A stretch of DNA of 64,000 nucleotides from Nocardia goodfellowii (GTDB taxonomy: Bacteria > Actinomycetota > Actinomycetes > Mycobacteriales > Mycobacteriaceae): contig NZ_JAGGMR010000001.1 of assembly GCF_017875645.1 (NCBI RefSeq), positions 3,038,001-3,102,000 of the forward strand. The letters run 5' to 3'. The position numbers were made by a program, and so were the translations under genes. Positions 36,947-45,345 of the stretch are shown in pieces. A model generated the notes under the pieces. That model was given only the letters and a program-made list of their open reading frames with translations. It was not told where the DNA came from and ran no database searches. Each line of letters opens with the position of its first letter. The stretch's first letter is position 1.

Positions 36947-38115
36947 CGGTCTCCGTTCTGGGTCGGAAGCGCCGCGGCGACACGGTATTTGCCGTCACCG
37001 GTGGGTCCGATATCGAGGGTGCCGCCGAGCATCGCGACTCGTTCGCGCATGCCGAGGATGCCATGGCCGGAGCCCGTGGTCGTCGGCACCGGCGGCATAT
37101 GCTGATTCTCGACGCTGATCCGGATCTCCGCAGGGGTGGCGGCGATTTGGATCCGCACCGGTGCGCCGGGTGCGTGCCGAATGGCGTTGCTCACTGCTTC
37201 CTGCACGATGCGGAACGCGGAGAGCTCCACGCTCGCGGGAACTTCCGAGGTATCGCCGAGCAGTTCCAGCGCGACGCGCGCGCCGGTCGCGCGCACCGAC
37301 GCGACGAGATCCGGGACGTCGGCCAGCGTCGGTTGCGGCAGCACCCCGGTGTCCCCGGAGCGCAGCACGTCGAGGATGCGCCGCATTTCGCCGAGCGCGG
37401 CGGTGGCGCTGGAGCGAATGGTGTCCAGGCTCGCGGCGGTCTGTGGCGCGAGCCCGGAGTCGCGGTACTGCGCCGCCTCGGCCTGGATCGCGATGACCGA
37501 CATGTGGTGTGCGACCACGTCGTGCAGTTCCCGCGCGATGCGGGCCCGCTCCTCCAGCCGCACCGTGCGCTGATGCTGTGCTTCGGCGGCCGCGCGCTGA
37601 CTGCGCAGGCTCTGACTGGTCGAGATCAGTGCCCGCACGGCCACCACGGTGGTCAACAGCAGTCCGGAAACCACGGTGGCCGCGATCAGTCCGACCGGCC
37701 AGTCGACCGGCCGCAGATACAGGGCGAGGGCGGCCCCGGTAGCGATCGTCGCACCCCACGACACCGCCGCGGCTCGGGCGCTGGTCCGGAACGCGGCCAG
37801 GCCGAGCACGACGAAATGACTGTTCAGCATGGGATCGACCCACAGCTCGGCGTTCGCCCACAGCGACGCCACGGCCACCCCGGCCAGCGAGACGGCCCAC
37901 GCCGCGAACGGCAGGCGCTGCACCAGCAGCACCGCGCCGCCGGAGATCAGCGCGAGTCCGATCGCCTGTGCCTCGGACAGCCGGAAGGCGACGATCAGGG
38001 TAGTCAGGACCACCGTGAACGCCACGATCGCGGCGACGACCAGCACCGTCCGCTTCGGCCACCGCTCGAGCCGGCCGGGCCAGGTGTCCAGCACATGTGC
38101 CGCGATGCTGCGCAT
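36943..38115 (-). CDS. Sensor histidine kinase (DesK/NarX-type)
   Basis: 390 residues. The N-terminal ~180 residues form about five membrane helices (RTVLVVAAIVAFTVVLTTLIVAF; AIGLALISGGAVLLV and others). The HisKA_3 dimerisation domain has the phospho-His in ERARIARELHDVVAHHMSVIAIQ, followed by an HATPase_c domain with VSNAIRHAPG, VRIQI and SGHGILGMRERVAMLGGTLDIGPTGDG. The cognate regulator is the adjacent NarL-type protein. The signal is unknown; many such kinases beside ABC exporters sense envelope stress or the exported compound. Confidence 0.92.
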   Translation of the reverse strand: MRSIAAHVLDTWPGRLERWPKRTVLVVAAIVAFTVVLTTLIVAFRLSEAQAIGLALISGGAVLLVQRLPFAAWAVSLAGVAVASLWANAELWVDPMLNSHFVVLGLAAFRTSARAAAVSWGATIATGAALALYLRPVDWPVGLIAATVVSGLLLTTVVAVRALISTSQSLRSQRAAAEAQHQRTVRLEERARIARELHDVVAHHMSVIAIQAEAAQYRDSGLAPQTAASLDTIRSSATAALGEMRRILDVLRSGDTGVLPQPTLADVPDLVASVRATGARVALELLGDTSEVPASVELSAFRIVQEAVSNAIRHAPGAPVRIQIAATPAEIRISVENQHMPPVPTTTGSGHGILGMRERVAMLGGTLDIGPTGDGKYRVAAALPTQNGDR

Positions 38116-38118
38116 GCG

Positions 38119-38958
38119 TTAGACCACGTCGCGGCGGCGCTCGAGCCACAGCGCTGCCGCGACGCAGGCGCTCAGGTAAACGACCAGGGCGGCAACCGAT
38201 TCCGCGCGCGAAATAGTGGTCAGCACACCGGGTGTGGTCTCGCCCTGCAAGGTGCGCAGCGACCCGGCGAGTGATCCGGCGGCCGTGCCGGGCAGATAGT
38301 TCATCACCACACCGGCGCTGCCGAGCATCTCCCCGAAGAAACGCAACACGTTCTCCAGCACCAGCACCCACACCAGGCCGAGCCCCACGGCGAGCGCGGG
38401 CCCGCGTGCGACGATCCCGATGAGCACACCGAGCATCGACCACATCCCGAGAATGGCGATGCCGCTGCCGATCCCGGCCAGCGAGCGGCCGGCCGAGGGC
38501 AGCATGATCGGCTGTGACTCGGCCCAGGCGATGGTCGTGGCGATGACCAAGTCGACCACGAACGCCGCCAGGACGACGGCCACGACGACGGCGAATACGG
38601 CCACCATGGTGCCGGCCAGGGCAGAGGTGCGCGAAGGACCTTGGGCCAGCACGGTTTTCCAAGTGCCCCAACCGTATCCGCTGCCGGTGGCGAGCGCGCC
38701 GAGAATCAGCATGAGCGCACCGCCGAAGATCACCGTGCCGCCGGCGAACTCCTCCGGCACCGCCGCGGGCATCATCTGGGCGAGCAGTTCCGCGGGCGCC
38801 TGGCCTTCGGTCGCGTTGCCGCCATCGCCGGAGACATAGCCGACGTAGTTGAGCGCGTACATGAAGGTCACATTCAGGGCGAACCAGACCCCGACCAGGA
38901 CCCATAGTGTGGGCCAGCGCCGCAGGCGCAGCGCCTCGGCCCGGATGCTCGCCGTCAT
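38119..38958 (-). CDS. ABC-2 type exporter permease
   Basis: 279 residues with about six membrane helices (TLWVLVGVWFALNVTFMYAL, VIFGGALMLILGALATGSGYGWG, TMVAVFAVVVAVVLAAFVVDLV, GIAILGMWSMLGVLIGIV and others). Motif GYGWGTWKTVLAQGPSRT is typical of ABC-2 permeases (the NatB/DrrB type). Its stop lies 3 nt before the kinase start, and its start overlaps the ATPase stop by 4 nt, so ATPase, permease, kinase and regulator form one module. Likely exports the product of the island or protects from it. Confidence 0.85.
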   Translation of the reverse strand: MTASIRAEALRLRRWPTLWVLVGVWFALNVTFMYALNYVGYVSGDGGNATEGQAPAELLAQMMPAAVPEEFAGGTVIFGGALMLILGALATGSGYGWGTWKTVLAQGPSRTSALAGTMVAVFAVVVAVVLAAFVVDLVIATTIAWAESQPIMLPSAGRSLAGIGSGIAILGMWSMLGVLIGIVARGPALAVGLGLVWVLVLENVLRFFGEMLGSAGVVMNYLPGTAAGSLAGSLRTLQGETTPGVLTTISRAESVAALVVYLSACVAAALWLERRRDVV

Positions 38959-39845
38959 TTTCCCGCCTCCGTCAGCTCGAAGAATACTTCTTCCAAAGAC
39001 CGTTCATCGGTGCGTAATTCGTGTAGATTGGCGCCCGCCTGCACGATCGCGCGGGCAACCAGCGGCGCCACCTCGGCGCCCGCGTCGACGCGGAAGCCGC
39101 CGGGAGCCGGGGCCGCCGTGCCGACCACTGCCCGCACCGCCTCCAGCGCGATCGCCGCCGGTTCGGCCCGCACGAAAAGTGTGGCATTGCCGCGCAGTTC
39201 GGCCACGGTGGATTCGGTGAGCAGTTTCCCGCCGTTTATCACCCCGACCCGGTCGCAGATCTCCTGCACCTCGGCGAGCAGGTGGCTGGAGAGCAGGATA
39301 GTGTGGCCGTGCCCGGCGAGATCGGTGATCAATTCCCGCATTTCGGCCATGCCGGCCGGGTCGAAGCCGTTGGTGGGCTCGTCCAGGATCAGCAGCTCCG
39401 GATCGCCGAGCAGCGCGCAGGCGACGCCGAGGCGTTGTTTCATACCGTGCGAATAGGTGCGGAACCTGTCGTCGCCGCGTGCGGTGAGCGCCACCCGGTC
39501 GAGCGCTTCCTCGGCGGCCGAATCGGGTAACCGCCGATAGCGGGCCATCACCCGCAGATTGTCGCGGCCGGACAGGAACGGATAGAACCCCGGACTCTCG
39601 ATGAGCACGCCGAGACGTTCAAGCGTCCCGGGATCGCCTGGGGGGCAGCCGAATACCTGCGCCGTGCCGCTCGACGGCCGAACCAGCCCGACGAGCATGC
39701 GCAGCGTCGTCGTCTTACCCGCGCCGTTCGGGCCGAGGAAACCGTAGATCTCCCCCGCTCGCACGGTAAGGGCTACGTCATCGACGGCGAGGTGCTCGCC
39801 GTAGCGCTTGGTCAGTGCGTCGGTGCGCACGATCTCGGTCGCCAT
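38955..39845 (-). CDS. ABC exporter ATP-binding protein (DrrA/CcmA type)
   Basis: 296 residues from ATG 39845, overlapping the monooxygenase stop by one base. Walker A GPNGAGKTTTLRMLVGLVRPSSG, signature YSHGMKQRLGVACALLG, Walker B LLILDEPTNGFDPAGM and the H-loop LLSSHLLAEV are all present. The C-terminal extension contains LHELRTDERSLEEVFFELTEAG, the DrrA-type end. It powers the ABC-2 permease encoded next to it. Antibiotic producers frequently encode this pair as self-resistance. Confidence 0.93.
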   Translation of the reverse strand: MATEIVRTDALTKRYGEHLAVDDVALTVRAGEIYGFLGPNGAGKTTTLRMLVGLVRPSSGTAQVFGCPPGDPGTLERLGVLIESPGFYPFLSGRDNLRVMARYRRLPDSAAEEALDRVALTARGDDRFRTYSHGMKQRLGVACALLGDPELLILDEPTNGFDPAGMAEMRELITDLAGHGHTILLSSHLLAEVQEICDRVGVINGGKLLTESTVAELRGNATLFVRAEPAAIALEAVRAVVGTAAPAPGGFRVDAGAEVAPLVARAIVQAGANLHELRTDERSLEEVFFELTEAGK

Positions 39846-41044
39846 CACACGGCCGCGGGCAGGAGCGACGGGACCGCGATCCGGAATTCGCCTTCGATCT
39901 TCGCGACCTGCTTCTGCCCGACGATCGTCTTCATCATCAGGTCCCGGGCCTTGGTCGCGGCGTAGCCCCGCCACGAGGAGACCGTGCCGATACGCCACGA
40001 CTCCTGCTGCAGTGCGGTGCTTTCCGGCCGTCGGACGGCTTCGTAGTCGGCCAGGGCAGCCGCCAGAGCGGCCCGATCACCCAGATCGATCGACACGATC
40101 CCGCGGGCGAGCACGATCGCGTCGACGATGGCCTCGCTTGCGCCCCGGCCGAGGTTCGGCGTGACGGCGTGCGCGGCATCGCCGAGGAACACGACCCGGC
40201 CCTGGCTCCACGACGGCATGGGCCCGAGGGCGCGGACATCGTGGTGCAGCATCGCCGCCGGCGGCGTCGCGGCGATGAGTGCCTGCACCGGTTCCGGGAA
40301 GACGCTGAACCGGTCCCGCAGATCGTGTTTGACGAGTTCGTTGGGCTGGTCGATGGCGACCTTCGGATTCCGCAGCGCCGCGGCCCAGAAGATGTGGTTG
40401 CTGCCGCAGTCCTTGACCGCGACCCGGGTGCCGCGCCCGAAGAACAACGTGAAATTGTTCGGCCCGCATGGCGGCTCGTGTTCGGCCACCGCGTGCACAA
40501 TCCGGTAATTGGCGGTGAGGATTTCGACTTCGGGAAAGATCGCCTGCCGGGTAAGGGAATTGATGCCGTCGGCCGCGACGACCAGATCGGCCCGCTCCTG
40601 TCTGCCGTTCTCGAAGGTCACCGTGGCCCCGGCGGCGTCCTGCTCGACCTTCGTCGCCCGATGATCGAACTCGACCGGTCCGAGGTCGGGGGAGCCGGCC
40701 AGCGTCTCGATCACCTGCGAGCGCCGGATCATCACCGGCATCGGCGCGTTGTGCTTGCGGGCGAACTCCGCCAGCTGCGCGTGGTAGAGCGGAGTTCCGT
40801 TGTGATTGAAGAACTGCTGCCGGTGCACTTCCGCGCCGCGCCGGCGAATCTCGTCGCCCAGACCCAGTTCGGCGAAGGCCTTCATGCCTTTGACCCACAC
40901 CTGCAGGGAGGCGCCGACGGTGCCGAAGGCGGGTGCTTGTTCGTAGACGGTGGCGTCGATGCCGACTTTGCGGAAGGCGATGCTGGCACACAGCCCGCCG
41001 ATCCCGCCGCCGAGGATGATGACGCGTCCATTCGAGGTCGTCAT
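39845..41044 (-). CDS. FAD-dependent monooxygenase (aromatic hydroxylase family)
   Basis: 399 residues from ATG 41044. FAD-binding GxGxxG in VIILGGGIGGLCASIAF, the DG motif in DLVVAADGINSLTRQAIF, and the GD motif RVVFLGDAAHAVTPNLGRGASEAIVDAIVLA are all complete. Such enzymes hydroxylate or epoxidise aromatic and polyene substrates using NAD(P)H and O2. Position after the biotin carboxylase (26-nt gap) and coupling to the exporter suggest it tailors the acyl or polyketide product. Substrate not predictable. Confidence 0.9.
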   Translation of the reverse strand: MTTSNGRVIILGGGIGGLCASIAFRKVGIDATVYEQAPAFGTVGASLQVWVKGMKAFAELGLGDEIRRRGAEVHRQQFFNHNGTPLYHAQLAEFARKHNAPMPVMIRRSQVIETLAGSPDLGPVEFDHRATKVEQDAAGATVTFENGRQERADLVVAADGINSLTRQAIFPEVEILTANYRIVHAVAEHEPPCGPNNFTLFFGRGTRVAVKDCGSNHIFWAAALRNPKVAIDQPNELVKHDLRDRFSVFPEPVQALIAATPPAAMLHHDVRALGPMPSWSQGRVVFLGDAAHAVTPNLGRGASEAIVDAIVLARGIVSIDLGDRAALAAALADYEAVRRPESTALQQESWRIGTVSSWRGYAATKARDLMMKTIVGQKQVAKIEGEFRIAVPSLLPAAV

Positions 41045-41070
41045 GGGGAACTCCCGAAACTAAGTGTGGC

Positions 41071-42423
41071 TCAGTGGATGGTGTGCACGAGGTCGAGATC
41101 GAAGTTCCCCGAACGAAATTCGGGGTGGGCGAGGATCGCGTCGCGATGGAAGGCCGCGCACGTGGTCAGCCCCGGGCCCTCGAGCACGAGCTCGTCGAGG
41201 GCCCGGCGCATGCGATCGATCGCGGCGAGCCGGTCGTCGGCCCAGACGATCACCTTGGCCAGCAGTGCGTCGTAGTACGGCGAGACCGACATGCCTTCTT
41301 CCAGGTGGCTGTCGACCCGCACCCACGGACCCGCGGGCGGCCGGAAGCTCGCGATCCGGCCCGTGGACGGTGCGAAATCACGGTCCGGATTCTCGGCATT
41401 GATCCGGCATTCGATGGCATGGCCCCGTAACACGATGCCGGATTGCCGGATTCGCAGCGGCTCGCCCTGCGCGATCCGCAGTTGCTCGGCGACCAGATCG
41501 ACTCCCGACACCATCTCGGTCACCGGATGCTCGACCTGCAGCCGTGCGTTCATCTCCATGAACCAGAACTCGCCGTCGCGGTCGAGCAGAAACTCCATCG
41601 TCCCGGCGCCCTCGTAGCCGACCGAACGGGCCCCGGCCACCGCGGCCGCGCCGATCGCGGCCCGCTGCTCGTCGTTCAGCGCCGGTGACGGCGATTCCTC
41701 CAGCAGCTTCTGATGCCGGCGCTGGACCGAGCAGTCCCGTTCCCCGAGGTGCACCACATTGCCGAAGCGGTCGGCGAGGATCTGCACCTCGATGTGGCGC
41801 GCACCCTCGAGGTAGCGCTCCAGATAGAGTCCGCCGTCACCGAAGGCCAGGGCAGCCTCGGCCTGGGTCCGGCGGTAGGCGTCGGCGAGTTCAGCGGGTT
41901 GGCGCACGACGCGCATGCCGCGGCCGCCACCGCCGGCGACCGCCTTGAGGATCACCGGGTAACCGACTTCGCCGGCGATCCGCTCGGCCTCCTCCGCGTT
42001 GCGCAGCGCCGCCTGGGTGCCGGGCAGCAACGGCAAGCCCGCCGCGCTCATCAGCGCACGGGTCACCGCCTTGTCGGCCAGGTTCGACATCACCTCCGCC
42101 GCGGGCCCGACGAAAACCAGGCCCTCCTCGGCGCACACCGCGGCGAAATCGGGGTTCTCCGACAGGAATCCGTAGCCGGGGTGAACCGCGTCCGCACCGG
42201 TGCGCAGTGCCGCGCCGATGACATTCGGAATGTTCAAGTAGCTGCGGCCGGGCTCCGGCGGTCCGATGCACACGGCGTCGTCGGCCATTCGCACCGGCAG
42301 CGAGTCGGCGTCGGCGGTCGAATACACCACCACGCTGCGTAATCCGAGTTCCCGGCAGGCCCGTACCACCCGGAGCGCGATCTCGCCGCGATTGGCGACG
42401 AGGACGGTCTTGATCTCGGTCAC
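41071..42423 (-). CDS. accC: Acetyl-CoA carboxylase biotin carboxylase subunit
   Basis: 450 residues from GTG 42423, which overlaps the BCCP stop by 4 nt. Full biotin carboxylase: KTVLVANRGEIALRVVRACRELG, HPGYGFLSENPDFA, the ATP-grasp loop KAVAGGGGRGMRVV, RDCSVQRRHQKLLEESP, EMNARLQVEHPVTE and GHAIECRINAENP. It carboxylates biotin on BCCP with bicarbonate and ATP. It is a stand-alone subunit as in bacterial type II ACC, unlike the fused AccA-BCCP proteins usual for actinobacterial housekeeping ACC. This marks it as pathway-dedicated. Confidence 0.94.
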   Translation of the reverse strand: MTEIKTVLVANRGEIALRVVRACRELGLRSVVVYSTADADSLPVRMADDAVCIGPPEPGRSYLNIPNVIGAALRTGADAVHPGYGFLSENPDFAAVCAEEGLVFVGPAAEVMSNLADKAVTRALMSAAGLPLLPGTQAALRNAEEAERIAGEVGYPVILKAVAGGGGRGMRVVRQPAELADAYRRTQAEAALAFGDGGLYLERYLEGARHIEVQILADRFGNVVHLGERDCSVQRRHQKLLEESPSPALNDEQRAAIGAAAVAGARSVGYEGAGTMEFLLDRDGEFWFMEMNARLQVEHPVTEMVSGVDLVAEQLRIAQGEPLRIRQSGIVLRGHAIECRINAENPDRDFAPSTGRIASFRPPAGPWVRVDSHLEEGMSVSPYYDALLAKVIVWADDRLAAIDRMRRALDELVLEGPGLTTCAAFHRDAILAHPEFRSGNFDLDLVHTIH

Positions 42424-42911
42424 GACGCTATCTCCATCGCGGTCTCGGCGGGTTCGAACACGATCAGGCGCTGCCCGAATTCGACCACCGAACCGTCGGC
42501 GGGCAACACGTCCACGATCCGGCCCGCGCTGGGCGCGGTGATCTGGTTCATCAGCTTCATCGCCTCGACGATCGCGACCACCTGGCCTTCCTCGACGTAG
42601 TCGCCGGGCGAGACAAACGGATCGGCCCCGGGCTCGATCGCCCGATAGAAGTGCCCGACCAGCGGCGATTCGATCGCGAAGGCCGCCGCCGCCTCCTCGG
42701 CCGGTGGGGAGGCCAGGGTGAGCTGCTCGGAGCGGGTGACGATCTCGACGGCCTCGGCCCACTCGATGTCGACGTTGTATTCACCGGCCTGCACCCGCAA
42801 TCGGCGGGGTTGCCGATCGAGGTCGGCGACGATGGCCCGCACCTCTCGCATCATGTGGGTGAGCGAGGGGTCGAGATGGGCGTTGTGCTCGGTGTGGCGG
42901 AAGGCGGTCAT
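42420..42911 (-). CDS. accB: Biotin carboxyl carrier protein
   Basis: 163 residues. The C-terminal biotinyl domain has the classic EAMKLMN with biotinylated Lys119, preceded by VGHFYRAIEPGADPFVSPGDYVEEGQVVAIV, as in AccB. The N-terminal ~75 residues are a divergent linker domain without the usual Ala/Pro-rich stretch. Overlaps both neighbours by 4 nt. It shuttles carboxyl-biotin between AccC and the fused AccDA. Confidence 0.93.
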   Translation of the reverse strand: MTAFRHTEHNAHLDPSLTHMMREVRAIVADLDRQPRRLRVQAGEYNVDIEWAEAVEIVTRSEQLTLASPPAEEAAAAFAIESPLVGHFYRAIEPGADPFVSPGDYVEEGQVVAIVEAMKLMNQITAPSAGRIVDVLPADGSVVEFGQRLIVFEPAETAMEIAS

Positions 42912-44575
42912 GACGGTTCTCCGATCATCGGGGTGGTCGATCCGAATTGGCGAAACTTGCGATACCGCGCCTCGACGAGGTCGGGGCCGGGCAGCGCAGA
43001 CAGTTCGGTGAGCGCGTGCGCCACCGCGCCGCGCAGGCCGGCGGCCGCGGCGATGACATCGGCGGGCACCGATTCCGGGATGACGCCGTCCACGACGCCG
43101 AGCCGGAGTAGTTCGGGAGCGGTCAGTTTCAGCGCTTGCGCGGCCGCCCCCGCCGCACTACGGTCGCCCCACAGGATCGCCGCGCAGCCCTCGGGACTGA
43201 TCACCGAGTAGTAGGCGTGCTCGAACATCAGCACCCGGTCGGCCACGCCCAGCGCGAGTGCGCCGCCGCTGCCGCCCTCGCCGGTGACCACCGCGACGAT
43301 CGGCACCGGCAACCGGCTCGATTCCATGATCGCCCGGGCGATGGCCCCGGCCTGGCCGCGCTGCTCGGCCCCGACACCGGGATACGCGCCGGGCGTATCG
43401 ATCAGCGTCACGATCGGCATGCCGAACTTGGCCGCGTGGTGCATCAATCTCAGGGCCTTGCGATAGCCCTCGGGCTCCGGCATTCCGAAGTTACGGGCAA
43501 TGGATTCCTTTGTGTCGCTGCCTTTTTCGTGTCCGATCAGCATGACCGTGCGGCCGGCGAGTTCCGCGGGGCCGCCTACCAGGGCGGTGCTGTCGCCGAA
43601 CATGCGATCGCCGCGCAGTTCCAGGAAGGAGTCGAACGCGACCGCGGCGAAGCTCAGCGTCGTCGGACGGTCCCGGGCGCGAGCGAGTTTGACGATCGCC
43701 GCCGCGGGCCGGACCGCGACCGCCTCCGGATCGGTGATCGTCGTAGGGTCGGGCGTCGCCCGGATCGGCCCGCCGACAGCATGTGCCGCAAGCACTTTCG
43801 TGAAAAATGAACGCAGCTGCGCGCGCGGTACGACTGCGTCCAGCATGCCGCACTCCAGCAGGAATTCGGCGGTCTGGAACCGCGGCGGCAGATCCTCGTT
43901 GATGGTCTCGCGGATCACGGTGGGCCCGGCGAAACCGATCAGCGCGCCCGGCTCGGCGACCAGCACGTCGCCGAGCATGGCGTAGGAGGCGGTGACGCCG
44001 CCGAAGGTGGGATCGGTCAGCAGGCAGAGCACCAGCAGGCCGTCCTCGTGCAGGCGGGCGATGGCCTGGCCGGTTTTGGCCATCTGCATCAGCGAGAGCG
44101 CGCCCTCCTGCATCCGCGCGCCGCCCGAGGCGCACACCAGCAGCAGTGGAAGCCTTTCGGCCAGTGCGTGTTCGGCGGCCCGGGTGATCACCTCGCCGAC
44201 CGCGCTGCCCATCGAGCCGCCTATGAAACCGAACTCCATGGCCGCCACCACCAGTCGATGTCCGCCGAGACCGCCGACGCCGAAGACCGCGGCGTCCGAC
44301 GCGCCGGTGCGGCCACGCGCCTCGTCGAGTCGTTTCCGGTAACTCTTGCGGTCCCGGAACGCGAGCACGTCCCGGGTCTTGATGTCGTCGTATTCGCCTG
44401 GGGTCCAAGAGCCTTCGTCGAGCAGCCCGGTCAGTCGACCGGCGGCGCCGAGGCGCAGGTGATGGCCGCAGGCGGTGCAGACTTGGAGGTTGCGTTCCAG
44501 TCGGCGCTTGTATTGGTATTCCGAGCAGGAGGGGCATTTCACCCAGGTGGTTTCCTGAGCGAGCACTGGGGTCAT
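42908..44575 (-). CDS. Fused acetyl-CoA carboxyltransferase beta-alpha (AccD-AccA)
   Basis: 555 residues from ATG 44575, overlapping the hydrolase stop by ATGA. Residues ~1-275 are AccD-like with a four-Cys zinc finger (CPSC and CTAC), GGLGGHRLVVAAMEFGFIGGSMGSAVGE and GGVTASYAMLGDVLVAEPGALIGFAGPTVI. Residues ~280-555 are AccA-like with LELRGDRMFGDSTALVGG, IARNFGMPEPEGYRKALRLM, TLIDTPGAYPGVGAEQRGQAGAIA and EGGSGGALALGVADRVLM. It transfers the carboxyl from BCCP to acetyl-CoA, giving malonyl-CoA. The bacterial AccD-AccA fusion is uncommon in primary metabolism but known in secondary clusters. Confidence 0.9.
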   Translation of the reverse strand: MTPVLAQETTWVKCPSCSEYQYKRRLERNLQVCTACGHHLRLGAAGRLTGLLDEGSWTPGEYDDIKTRDVLAFRDRKSYRKRLDEARGRTGASDAAVFGVGGLGGHRLVVAAMEFGFIGGSMGSAVGEVITRAAEHALAERLPLLLVCASGGARMQEGALSLMQMAKTGQAIARLHEDGLLVLCLLTDPTFGGVTASYAMLGDVLVAEPGALIGFAGPTVIRETINEDLPPRFQTAEFLLECGMLDAVVPRAQLRSFFTKVLAAHAVGGPIRATPDPTTITDPEAVAVRPAAAIVKLARARDRPTTLSFAAVAFDSFLELRGDRMFGDSTALVGGPAELAGRTVMLIGHEKGSDTKESIARNFGMPEPEGYRKALRLMHHAAKFGMPIVTLIDTPGAYPGVGAEQRGQAGAIARAIMESSRLPVPIVAVVTGEGGSGGALALGVADRVLMFEHAYYSVISPEGCAAILWGDRSAAGAAAQALKLTAPELLRLGVVDGVIPESVPADVIAAAAGLRGAVAHALTELSALPGPDLVEARYRKFRQFGSTTPMIGEPS

Positions 44576-45345
44576 CCGATCTCTCCATTCACCGGTGTCT
44601 TCTCGGCCTGGGCGGCCAGAAATTCCCGCAGCGCGACGGCGACGGCGGCCGGGGCGTCCGCGTGCACCGCGTGCCCGGCGCCTGGGACGTAGACGTGAGT
44701 TCCGTTGTCGAGCAAAGACATCGCTCGCTCCACATGCTCCGGGGCCATGAGTGCGCCCGCGGCTGCGTCGCCCTGCACCAGCAGCACCGGGCAACGCAGG
44801 CGCGCGAGCATCTCGTCGGGATCCTGCTCACGCTGGTTGCGGCCCTCGGTCCAGCGTTGCTTCAGCTGCGGGTCCGCCAGCCGCAGCGAGACCGCGATCG
44901 AGCGCATCGCGAAGCTCGGATTCGCGTAGAAGGTCATGGCGTCACGCTGTTCCTGGCGCAGGTGGTACAGCGCCGAGTCCACGATGACCACCGCGCGCAC
45001 CGAGTCGGGCTGGGTCGCCGCGACCATTGCGGCGACCCAACCGCCCAGCGAGTGCCCGACCAGCACCACCGGTTCCGCGATCACCTCGGTGAGGAACTCG
45101 GTGATGTCGGCCGCGAAATCGGTGAGCGCGTAGTGCCCGCCGGCCCAATCGGATCGGCCGTGCCCGCGCAGGTCGGGCGCGTAGATGTTCCAGCCGGGGC
45201 CCAGGCTGCGTACGAACGGCCGGAACGTCTGCCAGCGGGCACCGAGGCCGTGCAGCAGGCACAGCGCGGGGCCGTCGCCGCCGAGGTGGGCGTAGTTGAG
45301 CATGGCGCCGCCGGCCCGGAAACTTCGCGACTCGATGAGCATCAT
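44572..45345 (-). CDS. Alpha/beta hydrolase, possible chain-release thioesterase
   Basis: 257 residues from ATG 45345, overlapping the KSIII-like stop by 4 nt. Alpha/beta-hydrolase fold: ALCLLHGLGARWQTFRPFV (oxyanion strand), YAPDLRGHGRSDWAG, the nucleophile Ser99 in VVLVGHSLGGWVAAMVA, VLLVQGDAAAGALMAPEHV and the catalytic His in VPGAGHAVHADAPAAV. It could hydrolyse acyl thioesters or ester intermediates of the pathway; a type II editing or releasing thioesterase is the context-based guess. No acyltransferase or lipase signal is seen. Confidence 0.8.
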   Translation of the reverse strand: MMLIESRSFRAGGAMLNYAHLGGDGPALCLLHGLGARWQTFRPFVRSLGPGWNIYAPDLRGHGRSDWAGGHYALTDFAADITEFLTEVIAEPVVLVGHSLGGWVAAMVAATQPDSVRAVVIVDSALYHLRQEQRDAMTFYANPSFAMRSIAVSLRLADPQLKQRWTEGRNQREQDPDEMLARLRCPVLLVQGDAAAGALMAPEHVERAMSLLDNGTHVYVPGAGHAVHADAPAAVAVALREFLAAQAEKTPVNGEIG

